Assembly: GCA_947632025.1 (NCBI GenBank)
Contig: CANRNN010000003.1
Coordinates: forward strand, 1 to 64,000
Length of the DNA: 64,000 nt
Direction of reading: 5' to 3'
Origin: an uncultured Clostridia bacterium
GTDB lineage: Bacteria > Bacillota > Clostridia > Oscillospirales > Ruminococcaceae
Shown one piece after another: positions 1 to 7,729 of this stretch (the stretch's first letter is position 1; each line of letters opens with the position of its first letter). A program made the translations under genes and the position numbers. The notes under the pieces were generated by a model. That model was given only the letters and a program-made list of their open reading frames with translations, ran no database searches and was not told where the DNA came from.

Positions 1-23
1 ACATTCAGTTTGGAACGCACTAA

Positions 24-206
24 TTCGGTTTGAACCTCGGTCTGGAGTATTCGCAAATTGTCGAGGCTGTCGGAGATCATCTCAATGAAAACAGCAACGT
101 GCAGCAGCGGTTCACGGTTTCTATGCATATCCGCGGCAAGCCGCGCCACGTCCTGCAAGTTGCTTTCGGCGGCGATAACGTAGCAGGTGTAAATGCGGAT
201 ATATAA
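24..206 (+). other. open reading frame tail, unidentified remnant
   Basis: An in-frame stop lies at 21-23. From 24 the frame stays open for 60 codons to a TAA at 204-206 and the peptide (ending GDNVAGVNADI) looks protein-like. There is no ATG until 123 and no ribosome binding site before any candidate start. It may be the 3' end of a gene broken by a frameshift near base 20, or chance. I do not recognise the family. Confidence 0.2.
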
Positions 207-243
207 TTAAAGAGGTTGTTTTCTCAATTTTATATCGAGTGAA

Positions 244-1101
244 TTATAAATCATCTTCATAAAAATCAAGCGACTTTATAATATATTCGTCAAAGCGGCT
301 CAGCATACAAGCTATAGTCGTATGAAAATCTCTCAAGTCCTTTAGCCCATGGTTTGTTATATGGTCTTATAAATTCGTAATTACCCCACAATTCAAATCG
401 TGAAGCGTTCTTTTTAAACCCGTTTCGATACCACATAAAACGATGCTCCCTCTCCAATCTGTTCTTTTTAGGATTGTCCAGATAGAAAATAAATTGTTGA
501 GGAACAAACGGTGAATTATCAATATCCTCCGCTGAATTCGGATAATCATCGCAAATTTTAAGATATGTTATAGGCAGAATATCGCCCAAAGGAATGTCAA
601 CATCATAGTTGACAAGCTCGTCGACAAGCATCAAGACAAATTTATTGAAATACGGCTTATCTTTATAACACTCCGAGCAAAGTTTGTATGTAAGCACGTC
701 GTTCGGTTTCCAAGGACACAAGAATGCTTTTTTTACAGGGATTTTCTCGCGCTCCGGCTGCTCTCCGACAAGCTTTTCACGCAGTTTTTCAAGTGCTGCT
801 TTGCGTTTTTTAACACACTTTTGTTATCTTCGAAACGAAACAAATCCCCACCGCAGTCGATGAGTTTTACAGCAGTATTTTTAACTTCATCTGTAAGTCT
901 GCCCAAGTCAGACATAGCGAGAGCCAAGCCAAACCAAAAATCAAACTTGTCCTCGTCATCTGACATATATTCTTCATTTTCATCAAGAATTTTTTTTAAC
1001 GCATCATCATCGGTTTTTCCGATTTTCAGCTTGTTCTTATAGTCGGTCATAACGCTTTCGGAAACATCATTTCGAAATATTTCCGTTTCCCATGTTCCCA
1101 T
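244..1101 (-). pseudogene. DUF4259-like gene broken by frameshift(s)
   Basis: Two reading frames form one gene. The 5' part begins at 1101 with MGTWETEIFRND, like the MGxW start of DUF4259-type proteins, and stays in one frame to about 812. At the six-T run 806-811 (six A on the coding strand) the protein-like frame changes: with one extra A it continues LKKRKAALEKLREKL and joins the downstream frame that runs to 290. A second, weaker shift is possible near 290-300, because a neighbouring frame continues FDEYIIKSLDFYEDDL to a TAA at 244-246. Function is unknown. Proteins of this kind often occur near secreted toxins, so an immunity role is possible but only inferred. Two shifts favour real decay; a homopolymer read error could explain the first alone. 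Confidence 0.65.
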
Positions 1102-1166
1102 AAAATCCCCCGCAATTGTATGTTATCTATATTTTATCATAATTTTATTAGAGTGTCAAGAGTATT

Positions 1167-1388
1167 TTACATTTTCCATCTGAATTTCTGCTGTTCAATA
1201 AAAAAGTACCTCGCGGCGTATTTGAGGAAGTCGAGAATGCTCGTGTCCTCAAAGCGTATCGCGAGAAACGCGTATGCAAGCGTTATGACCAACGGAACGG
1301 AAAATCCTGTCTGCGAAAGCGCAACTAAAGAAATAAGCGCACCTATTCCTATTACAGCAAGGTCTTTTAAACGCCATAAAAACAGCAT
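1167..1388 (-). CDS. small membrane protein, possibly conjugation-related (PrgI/TcpE-like)
   Basis: A 73-residue protein with two adjacent hydrophobic stretches (about residues 9-26 and 30-46) followed by a basic, aromatic tail (FLKYAARYFFIEQQKFRWK). That layout recalls the small PrgI/TcpE-type membrane proteins of integrative conjugative elements, but the likeness is weak and rests on overall pattern only. No ribosome binding site is visible before the ATG, and the promoter of the divergent protease gene lies directly upstream, so the 5' end may be truncated. Its neighbours do not include other conjugation genes. It may be a relic of a mobile element. Confidence 0.4.
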   Translation of the reverse strand: MLFLWRLKDLAVIGIGALISLVALSQTGFSVPLVITLAYAFLAIRFEDTSILDFLKYAARYFFIEQQKFRWKM

Positions 1389-1395
1389 TGGCGTG

Positions 1396-1424
1396 TTGAC
1401 TTTTTGTGAAAGATGTGATATAAT
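1396..1424 (+). promoter_or_regulatory. sigma-A promoter of CPBP protease gene
   Basis: TTGACT at 1396-1401, a 17-base spacer, and a consensus TATAAT at 1419-1424. The CPBP start codon is at 1482. Confidence 0.8.
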
Positions 1425-1481
1425 ATTGTTAGATAACTGTTATTCGGCACGCTTTGCTAAATTGACATTTGCGGAGGAAAA

Positions 1482-2345
1482 ATGAAAGAAAAAATGCAAA
1501 AACACCCTTTTTTGATGTGTTGGTTTATATTTGCAATATGTGTAATAATTCGGATTGTTGAGTATTTTCTCATTAGAACTGACGAAACGGTTATTGCGGA
1601 AAACTTTGTACATAAAATAATTGGTATAGGCATATTGCTGATTGCATTGTATATATTAAAACTAAAGCCTAGAGACATTGGATTTGTAAAAACTGACATA
1701 AGCGGCATAGGGAAAGGAATCTTGCTGGGTTTACTTTGCTTTGCGGTATCGTACCTGCTTGAAATGAGCATTTTGTTTTTTCAAGAAAAAAATCCACATC
1801 TTGATTTCTATGCAGCCGGATTTTCGCTGAATGGTGAGGAAACAAAAAGAACTGCACCGGGTTTTATTTTACTTTGCGTATTTTTTAATGTTATCAATGT
1901 AATTATGGAAGAGGGGATATTTAGAGGACTGTATTTGAAACTTCTCGAACCTTTTTCGGGCTTTGTAAAAGCAAACTTGTTTGCGGCTTTTCTGTTTGGT
2001 ATTTGGCATTTGGTTATGCCTGTTAGAAACTTCACCGATGGTGATTTATCCTTTGAAGAATTGATTGTGATGGGCATAGGATATGTGATTCTTGCTGGAG
2101 TTATGGGCATCAAGTGGGGGTTACTTTACAAAATTGAAGGTTCTTTATGGGTTTGTTTTGGCGACCATCTTTTTAACAACGTAATTGCGACAAACCTTGT
2201 TCATATTATTACAGAAGATGAGGCTGACAGTATGCAAATTGTGCGTATCATTGTAGCACAATTACTGTCGTTGGTAATTGTCGCGCTTACTTATAAGAAA
2301 CACATAAAAAAGTTGAATCCGTATTATGAGAGCAGTAAATCCTGA
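1482..2345 (+). CDS. CPBP family intramembrane glutamic endopeptidase
   Basis: A 287-residue, highly hydrophobic protein with the three hallmark motifs of CAAX protease/bacteriocin-processing (Abi) membrane proteases. EExxxR is E143-E144-R148 (MEEGIFRG), the FxxxH motif is FGIWH with H176, and the HxxxN motif is H229-N233 (DHLFNN). These proteases act in the membrane on peptide or protein substrates, and some protect against self-made bacteriocins. The substrate here is unknown. GGAGGAAAA sits at the ideal distance before the ATG, and a near-consensus promoter precedes it. It stands alone in its transcript as far as can be seen; the DUF3781 gene follows 134 bases later. Family assignment is secure, biological role is not. 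Confidence 0.9.
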   Translation: MKEKMQKHPFLMCWFIFAICVIIRIVEYFLIRTDETVIAENFVHKIIGIGILLIALYILKLKPRDIGFVKTDISGIGKGILLGLLCFAVSYLLEMSILFFQEKNPHLDFYAAGFSLNGEETKRTAPGFILLCVFFNVINVIMEEGIFRGLYLKLLEPFSGFVKANLFAAFLFGIWHLVMPVRNFTDGDLSFEELIVMGIGYVILAGVMGIKWGLLYKIEGSLWVCFGDHLFNNVIATNLVHIITEDEADSMQIVRIIVAQLLSLVIVALTYKKHIKKLNPYYESSKS

Positions 2346-2479
2346 TTTACCATAACAGGCAATCCGTATAACCATAGCTATAAATCGTTCCCGTGCTGCA
2401 AACAGTCTCGCACATTGCTGAGTTTCAAAATGAAATTTCTCGAATTAAATAAAATTAAAATTTGTAGGGAGAATGGATA

Positions 2480-2722
2480 ATGGAAGCTAAAATACTGTTG
2501 GAAAATATTGATAAGCTTCATACCACAGAAATGGGTATCAAAAGAATTAAGAAAAATCTTAAATTAGAAGAATGTGACGCTGTTGAATATTGTAAAAACA
2601 AAGTTTCAGATAAAAATTGCAACATTTATAAGCAAGGAAAGAATTGGTACTGTGAAATAGGCAATATAAGAATAACTATCAATTCATACAGCTACACAAT
2701 TATAACGGCACATATAATTTGA
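2480..2722 (+). CDS. DUF3781 domain protein
   Basis: An 80-residue soluble protein covering one whole DUF3781 domain: LLENIDKLHTTEMGIKRIKKNL at the N-terminus, then a central CKNKV and KNWYCEIGNIRITIN, ending with SYTIITAHII. This small family is common in Clostridia and Bacilli and has no known function. A GGAGA-type ribosome binding site precedes the ATG. The base composition is AT-rich compared with the core genes further along, as for its upstream neighbour. It is probably accessory. Confidence 0.75.
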   Translation: MEAKILLENIDKLHTTEMGIKRIKKNLKLEECDAVEYCKNKVSDKNCNIYKQGKNWYCEIGNIRITINSYSYTIITAHII

Positions 2723-2882
2723 CAAATTTCCGTTTGTAGAGCAGTAACAAAACCATTTAGAAACTAAAAAACACACTTATATACACAATTGCAAGCTTAC
2801 TCTCTGACAATAAAAATCCGTCGCGCCTAACCGATGTCCATCTTGTAAGTACAAGTAACCGTGAATTCCAAAACAGATTAAA

Positions 2883-4022
2883 TCATTCAAGCATAACGCT
2901 TTTGATTGAAATCTTTTTAATACGCTGTGAGTAAATGTACATAAAAAGTTCATAGGTGATAATAAACAGTACCAGCGAAATTGCAAATGCTGTAAAATCA
3001 AACTTAAACACGGGAACATTTTCAACGTCCGCAAAAACAATATCCACCATAATTCTCAGTAGAAAATATTGATATACAGTACCTACTACAAAGCCTATGT
3101 AAGAAACAGGTCTGTAACCTCCGAGGACTGCCTTACTGCAATCACTATGTTTGTAACCGAACACTCTCATCATAGCAATGGTTTTGGCGTTTCCTTTTAC
3201 TACGCTTGAAAGCGATAAAAATAAGGTCATAAAGGCGAGTATCAAGCCTATCGTCATTACCATGACTGCCATTGTTTCGCTTGAAAGATCTTTCATGGAC
3301 ATCGACATCTGCACCATAGCCGAGAAGCAAAACGCCGAAAATGCGATAAAGAACACAAGTGATTTTCTGCCTCTTACCGTACTCCTCGTTAGTTCTTTCA
3401 GAAAAGGCATATCCTTTGTTTCGTTTTTGCTCACCTTTGCCTTGTACTCACGCTTTTCTTTCAGCAAATCAAGCACGGGTGTTTTAAGTCTGAAACAAGC
3501 ATATATAACTGCTAAAGCCGCAAAGCTGATTGCAGGTACAACGACTAAAAGAAATGCCAAAGATAAGTGAAACTGCACCTTGATTTCGGGAAAAAGGTGT
3601 TCGGCATTTTGCAGTTCATAAAAGCTCGGCAGATAGAGAAATGCCGACACATATCCCAAAGCGCAGCCGACGAAAACGCTTAATCCAAAAATCCAAAAGT
3701 GCTTTGCAATTTTGAAGTTAGAATATCCGAGAGCTTTCAGTATTCCGAGTTCTTTGCCGTGCGTATCTATGTAGTTCTTGACATAGAACAGGAGCATAAT
3801 GACCGATGTTACGGCTAAACAGCCGCCCGAAACGGCTACAATGACCTTTCCGGTAGAAACGATTGCATTATACATTGTGACGCCGCCTGCCGTTGTTATC
3901 TCATTTTTCATTGCTGCGATGTCAATGTTATAATTCAAAAACAACGTGCAAACGAAAACGGCACAACAAGCGATAACGGATATACCGATAAGTTTTAGCG
4001 CGTCTTTCATTCCTACAACCAT
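2883..4022 (-). CDS. ABC transporter permease, FtsX/MacB type
   Basis: A membrane permease of about 379 residues. It has an N-terminal transmembrane segment followed by two FtsX-type bundles. The first, at about residues 60-190, contains GKELGILKALGYSNFKIAKHF. The second is at about 230-379 and carries MMRVFGYKHSDC. Those EL/MR..GY stretches are the typical coupling loops of FtsX permeases. I chose the ATG at 4022 because GGTGG lies just upstream; an ATG 21 bases earlier overlaps the ATPase end and has no site. It follows the ATPase gene by 4 bases, so the two form one exporter, likely for lipid, peptide or antibiotic. Substrate unknown. The TetR repressor upstream probably controls it. Confidence 0.85.
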   Translation of the reverse strand: MVVGMKDALKLIGISVIACCAVFVCTLFLNYNIDIAAMKNEITTAGGVTMYNAIVSTGKVIVAVSGGCLAVTSVIMLLFYVKNYIDTHGKELGILKALGYSNFKIAKHFWIFGLSVFVGCALGYVSAFLYLPSFYELQNAEHLFPEIKVQFHLSLAFLLVVVPAISFAALAVIYACFRLKTPVLDLLKEKREYKAKVSKNETKDMPFLKELTRSTVRGRKSLVFFIAFSAFCFSAMVQMSMSMKDLSSETMAVMVMTIGLILAFMTLFLSLSSVVKGNAKTIAMMRVFGYKHSDCSKAVLGGYRPVSYIGFVVGTVYQYFLLRIMVDIVFADVENVPVFKFDFTAFAISLVLFIITYELFMYIYSQRIKKISIKSVMLE

Positions 4023-4026
4023 ATCA

Positions 4027-4719
4027 TCACCACCCGATTTCATAAGCGGTCTTTTGCTTTTCGTTGGTAGAAACCTCGGAAATTTTTCCGCTGTTCATTT
4101 TTACAACTGTGGTCGCCATTTCTGCTATATTCTGATTGTGTGTCACCATTACAATGGTAAAACCATATTCTTTATGCAGTTTGCAGATATAATCAAGGAC
4201 CTGTCTGCCCGTCTGTTCATCTAATGCGCCTGTCGGCTCGTCTAAAAACAGCACCTTCGGCTTTTTAGCAAGCGCACGGGCAACGGAAACTCTTTGCTGC
4301 TCACCTCCCGAAAGTTCGCTCGGATATTTCCTTGATTTATCTTCAAGCCCTACGGCATTTATAATTTTCTTGTATTCCCGATTGTTCGCAAGGTCAGCTC
4401 CCATTCGCACATTCTTTTCGACCGTCATATTCGGGAGCAGATAATACTGTTGAAAGATAAAACCGATATTGTCCTTGCGGAATTGTGTCAATTCGCTGTC
4501 TGACAGCTTGGTTATTTCCTGTGAACCGTATGTAACGCTTCCGCTGTCGGGGCGTTCTAAACCCGATATTACATTCAGAAAAGTTGATTTCCCCGAACCC
4601 GACGCGCCTAAAATTACAGTGAAATCTTTATCGGAAATTTGCAGGCTTATCCCTTTCAGCACTTGATTTCTATTCCCGCCTGCTCCATAAGATTTTGTAA
4701 TGTCTGATACTGCAATCAT
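4027..4719 (-). CDS. ABC transporter ATP-binding protein, MacB/LolD type
   Basis: A complete 230-residue nucleotide-binding domain: Walker A GASGSGKS (38-45), a Q-loop around [10 protein letters not shown], signature LSGGEQQR (136-143), Walker B VLFLDEP (156-162, catalytic E161) and an H-loop in VTHN. The MacB/LolD type is indicated by the sequence around the Q-loop and by pairing with an FtsX permease. It powers the permease encoded directly downstream. Its ATG overlaps the TetR gene stop as ATGA, so the regulator, ATPase and permease genes are translationally coupled in one operon. Confidence 0.93.
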   Translation of the reverse strand: MIAVSDITKSYGAGGNRNQVLKGISLQISDKDFTVILGASGSGKSTFLNVISGLERPDSGSVTYGSQEITKLSDSELTQFRKDNIGFIFQQYYLLPNMTVEKNVRMGADLANNREYKKIINAVGLEDKSRKYPSELSGGEQQRVSVARALAKKPKVLFLDEPTGALDEQTGRQVLDYICKLHKEYGFTIVMVTHNQNIAEMATTVVKMNSGKISEVSTNEKQKTAYEIGW

Positions 4720-5294
4720 TCTGTTTTACCTCCTTTGATTTCTTTCAGCAAACCAACAAATACCTCCGACATCATCTTTCCGATTTCCTCAGCAGTAAAG
4801 GAACACATATTTGTCGCACAAAGAACGGCTATTCCGTGTGAGTATATCCACAAATGACGGTAAAGGTTTTCAGCGTCTTTCTCATCAAGTCCATATCCGT
4901 TCTGAACGGACTGCAATATTTGATCATAATTTTCATCTATGATCGGAAGAACACCCGCAACAGACGGCTTTTGCGGTTGCTCGGACATAAAGAGCAGTTG
5001 AAACAGTTTCGGCTCTTTGATAGCAAATAGGATATACTGCATACCCACACCCTTAAATGCAGGTTCCTGTTGCAGTCCGACTTGAATATACTCGGCATAT
5101 AGAGCCTTTGCAGCCTTTTGCACTTCTGCCTGCACTTCTTCCATATTTTCAAATACGCTGAATATCGGTTTTGAAGATGACGCTAATTTTGCCCCTAACG
5201 CCCTTGCCGTAACAGCGTTTATTCCCTCTTCGCGTGTTAAATCCAAAGCGGTTTTTATGATTTCTTCCCGTGTGAATTTGCATTTTGGCGGCAT
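4716..5294 (-). CDS. TetR/AcrR family transcriptional regulator
   Basis: A 192-residue regulator. The N-terminal helix-turn-helix spans about residues 6-50 (FTREEIIKTALDLTREEGINAVTARALGAKL is split here for length), with a C-terminal ligand-binding part that includes a WHG-like region. The start at 5294 (MPPKCK) is fixed by a strong AAGGAGG seven bases upstream; an in-frame start 36 bases earlier has none. It heads the operon with the ABC exporter, so it most likely represses its own operon until an exporter substrate binds. A concentric inverted repeat between the promoter and the start is the likely operator. Confidence 0.9.
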   Translation of the reverse strand: MPPKCKFTREEIIKTALDLTREEGINAVTARALGAKLASSSKPIFSVFENMEEVQAEVQKAAKALYAEYIQVGLQQEPAFKGVGMQYILFAIKEPKLFQLLFMSEQPQKPSVAGVLPIIDENYDQILQSVQNGYGLDEKDAENLYRHLWIYSHGIAVLCATNMCSFTAEEIGKMMSEVFVGLLKEIKGGKTE

Positions 5295-5310
5295 ATAATC
5301 CCTCCTTAAT

Positions 5311-5342
5311 AAGAAACGATTATTGCGCAACCTACGTTTCTT
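5311..5342. promoter_or_regulatory. probable TetR operator, concentric palindrome
   Basis: Arms AAGAAACG (5311-5318) and CGTTTCTT (5335-5342) share their centre exactly with an inner palindrome TTGCGCAA (5323-5330). The whole 32-base element lies between the -10 box and the ribosome binding site of the TetR gene, a classic autorepression position. Confidence 0.7.
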
Positions 5343-5347
5343 GTTAT

Positions 5348-5376
5348 ATTATACATCAAAAAAATGTATTTGTCAA
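5348..5376 (-). promoter_or_regulatory. promoter of TetR-ABC exporter operon
   Basis: On the minus strand, TTGACA (5376-5371), a 17-base spacer and TATAAT (5353-5348). Both boxes match consensus exactly, which suggests a strong promoter held down by the adjacent operator. Confidence 0.85.
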
Positions 5377-5424
5377 TACCCTTCAATAAATTTTTTTCTG
5401 AACGATGGGTTTAATTTAGGATTT

Positions 5425-5650
5425 TTAATTGTTAAATCCAACTTGAATTGGAAGTAAATTCTGCGTTTTCAATATTCGTAGAAAGTCCCGCGAATAAATT
5501 TCCAGAAAGAAACTGCCTGTAAACCTCGTCGCTGTGCGGGGGAGTCTGCGGTTCTTCGGGTAGCTCGGAATAAATTTATCGGCAATAACGCAAAAAACCG
5601 AACGACATAACTCTGCGCGCTCACCGTCCAAGCTGCGTTACGGAATCTAT
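5425..5650 (-). other. degraded coding relic, unidentified
   Basis: No intact gene. All three minus-strand frames carry short open stretches. The most protein-like is one without a start, reading SELPEEPQTPPHSDEVYRQF and ending before 5440. Stops interrupt it upstream. This looks like a decayed gene or a dispersed genomic repeat. I see no regulatory element in it. Confidence 0.25.
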
Positions 5651-5654
5651 TCCG

Positions 5655-5695
5655 ACAAAAAAGCACGCCCTCAAAATGTCTTGAGGACGTGCTTT
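5655..5695 (-). terminator. intrinsic terminator after MBL gene
   Basis: A stem of 8 bp (AAAGCACG with CGTGCTTT) extended by CCTCAA/TTGAGG across one mismatch. On the minus strand it is followed by six T. It lies about 100 bases beyond the MBL hydrolase stop. Confidence 0.75.
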
Positions 5696-5793
5696 AATTC
5701 GGTATTTTCGACATTGCTAATTTGGCTTGTGCAAAACAGTTTTTAGGTGTATCCAAAAAGATTTAACAGTTTAGATAAAGTAGAGATTATCAT

Positions 5794-6558
5794 TCAAATT
5801 TGAATCTGAAAATTCCTAAATTCAAACAACCCATTTCCTTGTTTCAGTTGACCACTTTTCTCTATTTGAGCAAATCCAAATGCAATTTCGTCTATCATGG
5901 AAACAGGGATGTTCAATTGATGATGACCCGGTAATATTTTTGCAACTTTATATTTCTGAACTCGTTTTATGGATTCAAAGAATAGATTGGGGTCAGTACT
6001 TGGATAAAACGCATAAAGACAACCTTTGTAAATCAAATCTCCGGAAAACAGGTAATTTCTCTCCGGTTCATAGAAACAGCAATGTCCGGGAGAGTGCCCC
6101 GGTGTGTGAATAACCTGAATTTCCCGATTACCCATATCCAGCTTGTCACCATCGCTTAAAACTCTTTGCGGCATACCTTGAAAAATGTGATAGGAATCAA
6201 TATCAAACTCTGTCGGAAAATCGCAAGGAAATTTTGTTAAGTTTTTCTTGACCACTTGTAACGGTATCGGAAACTCGACAGATAACCAATCTTTTTCCAA
6301 TTCATGCACAGCGATGTTATCAAAAAACTTATGTCCGCCGATATGATCCCAATGGACATGAGTCGTAACTACCATAACAGGCAATCTCGTCAATTTATCA
6401 ACAATTTTCTTTATATTTGAAACACCCAGACCGGTATCAATTAAGATTGCTCTTTTCTGTCCGCATAGCAGATAACAATGAGTTTCTTCCCAATGCTTAT
6501 ATTCACTGATTGTAAATGTCTGAGCGTCAATTTCTTCAACAGTAAACCAGTTATCCAT
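5794..6558 (-). CDS. MBL fold metallo-hydrolase
   Basis: A 254-residue protein with the full metallo-beta-lactamase metal site: THVHWDH (H67, H69, D71, H72), HTPGHSPGH (third histidine), SGDLIY (bridging Asp) and LPGHH near the end. This is a glyoxalase-II-like or generic MBL hydrolase with a dinuclear metal centre. The substrate cannot be told from sequence. GAGGAAAA precedes the ATG at 6558. It is monocistronic on the minus strand, with a terminator behind it and a methyltransferase fragment ahead. Function within the island is unclear; a role in drug or lactone hydrolysis is possible but not supported by more than fold. Confidence 0.85.
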   Translation of the reverse strand: MDNWFTVEEIDAQTFTISEYKHWEETHCYLLCGQKRAILIDTGLGVSNIKKIVDKLTRLPVMVVTTHVHWDHIGGHKFFDNIAVHELEKDWLSVEFPIPLQVVKKNLTKFPCDFPTEFDIDSYHIFQGMPQRVLSDGDKLDMGNREIQVIHTPGHSPGHCCFYEPERNYLFSGDLIYKGCLYAFYPSTDPNLFFESIKRVQKYKVAKILPGHHQLNIPVSMIDEIAFGFAQIEKSGQLKQGNGLFEFRNFQIQI

Positions 6559-6668
6559 ATATGTATTTTCCTCACAAAATGCCGATTATAATAAATTAAA
6601 TTCTTTCCTGTATCAATATTATACAAAATTCTACTAAGAATGTCAATGACTTTCTGAAAAAGTATTTG

Positions 6669-6749
6669 TCAGCCGCCTGCCATCGCCTCGATAACGTTAG
6701 TTGTGACGGCATTTCCGGCTTGCTTGTACGCATTATCCGCTGTGCGAAA
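6669..6749 (-). pseudogene. C-terminal fragment of a DNA cytosine-5 methyltransferase
   Basis: The minus strand reads RTADNAYKQAGNAVTTNVIE...AGG and then stops (TGA at 6669-6671). AYKQAGNAV is the conserved last motif (motif X region, usually YKQxGNSV) of C5 DNA methyltransferases. Nothing upstream continues the enzyme; the sequence passes straight into repeat material. It is the last roughly 26 codons of a lost gene. Confidence 0.55.
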
Positions 6750-6769
6750 AACGTTCAAAATTGCAATAA

Positions 6770-6958
6770 TGTCTAACCTTTATAAAAAGATTTCCTCAAA
6801 GTCGAGAGCGACTCGAAACGAGCCTAACAAAACATTCCGCAGCAATCTGTGAAACGTTTCGATTAAGTGCATTGCCCTGCTACACAATATCCGTACAGAA
6901 AACAACGTCCCAGCGAGATCAACGTCACACTGGGACTTGGTGCAGGGCATTGCCCTGC
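6770..6958. repeat. tRNA-Pro-associated repeat and terminator hairpins
   Basis: Just downstream of tRNA-Pro on the minus strand comes a hairpin GCAGGGCA/TGCCCTGC, then a second one (GTCCCAG/CTGGGAC) followed by GTTGTTTTC, a likely terminator. The second hairpin block (about 6893-6940) and the TTTATAAAAAGATTTCCTC stretch (about 6779-6797) recur near tRNA-Tyr at 9610-9715 in related form. Confidence 0.6.
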
Positions 6959-7034
6959 TGGTCGGAGTGACAGGATTCGAACCTGCGGCATCGAAGTCCC
7001 AAACTTCGCGCGCTACCAACTGCGCCACACCCCG
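6959..7034 (-). tRNA. tRNA-Pro (anticodon UGG)
   Basis: The minus strand folds as a full 76-nt tRNA. The acceptor is CGGGGTG paired with CACTCCG. The D-arm contains GGCGCAGTTGGTAGCGC, the anticodon stem-loop is CGAAGTTTGGGACTTCG with anticodon TGG, and the T-arm carries GGTTCGAATCC. The discriminator is A and CCA is encoded. Confidence 0.96.
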
Positions 7035-7090
7035 ATATTCCGCCGCCGCGAAAAATCCACAAGCGGCAAATACTTCATACGCTATATTAT

Positions 7091-7119
7091 ATTATACACC
7101 ATTTTTCCGAAAATGTCAA
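7091..7119 (-). promoter_or_regulatory. promoter of tRNA-Pro
   Basis: Minus strand TTGACA (7119-7114), 17-base spacer, TATAAT (7096-7091); the tRNA begins about 57 bases downstream. Confidence 0.8.
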
Positions 7120-7120
7120 G

Positions 7121-7609
7121 TCACTGACGCTCAAAATAATCAATTCCGTCATCAGGCAAAAAATATGTCCTCAAATAGCCGTCCGTCGAAACTATCACAA
7201 ACTCGTTTGTGCGCTCTATGTAATAAACATCGTCGCCGTCCTCTTTTTCGGTTTTGTGGAGTACCTCAGGGTCATACGGGACACGCGCTGCTGCCTGTTC
7301 GTACTCCTCGGCAGAGCCAAATCCCATATCAATCCCATGCTTTTGATAATGCTGATTCAACAAATTTTTATTCCGGAATTTCAAAGTAATTTCTGTCGGA
7401 ATTTCACTGCCCGAAAAACTTGAAATTTCTGTCGAAACGCTTGAAAAGCTCTCGTAACTTGAAATTACAGTTTTTGAATATTCCGAGCTGTAATTCGAGC
7501 TTTCGGGAATTTCATCGTCGCTTAAATAATTGATCAAAAAAATCAAATTGCCGATCAAAATCAGCGTTACTCCTATTGAGATAAGAAGTTTCTTTGTCTT
7601 GTCAGACAT
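7121..7609 (-). CDS. membrane-anchored protein with toxin-like nuclease C-terminus (PBECR/colicin-D-like)
   Basis: A 162-residue protein. Residues 8-29 form one transmembrane segment, then comes a serine-rich linker (about 31-70), and a compact C-terminal domain from about 75. That domain carries LLNQHYQKHGIDMGFGS, AAARV, LHKTEKEDGDDVYYIE, TNEFVIVSTDGYLRTYF and DDGIDYF, a pattern I associate with the RNase-type domains found at the ends of polymorphic toxins and phage proteins (PBECR group). The conserved H-x-x-H/K element would be catalytic. This is recalled family resemblance, not a search result. The ATG overlaps the upstream 41-aa ORF by 8 bases, so translation is coupled. It is the last gene of the run from the lipoproteins. 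Confidence 0.55.
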   Translation of the reverse strand: MSDKTKKLLISIGVTLILIGNLIFLINYLSDDEIPESSNYSSEYSKTVISSYESFSSVSTEISSFSGSEIPTEITLKFRNKNLLNQHYQKHGIDMGFGSAEEYEQAAARVPYDPEVLHKTEKEDGDDVYYIERTNEFVIVSTDGYLRTYFLPDDGIDYFERQ

Positions 7610-7727
7610 TCAAGTTTACTTCTCCTTTCTCATACCCAATTTCTCTGTTAAATGCTTCTTCTATGTTTGCTGCAACTCTTGCTGTTTCCGTTATATCCGC
7701 AGTATTTGCTATTTCAGTGTTCGACAT
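7602..7727 (-). CDS. 41-residue ORF, unknown
   Basis: A short gene with an ATG at 7727 preceded by GAGGGGG at a good distance, stop at 7602-7604. The peptide is hydrophilic and probably helical (MSNTEIANTADITETARVAA at its start). It begins 2 bases after the lipoprotein stop and overlaps the start of the toxin-like gene by 8 bases, so it sits snugly in an operon. It may be a small partner or antitoxin of the next protein, or the remaining head of a longer gene. I do not recognise it. Confidence 0.5.
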   Translation of the reverse strand: MSNTEIANTADITETARVAANIEEAFNREIGYEKGEVNLNV

Positions 7728-7729
7728 CT

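Noticed and set aside
6780-7389. Several open frames over tRNA-Pro
   Set aside because: They translate the tRNA and its flanking repeats; the tRNA folds completely and the peptides are the usual tRNA artefacts.
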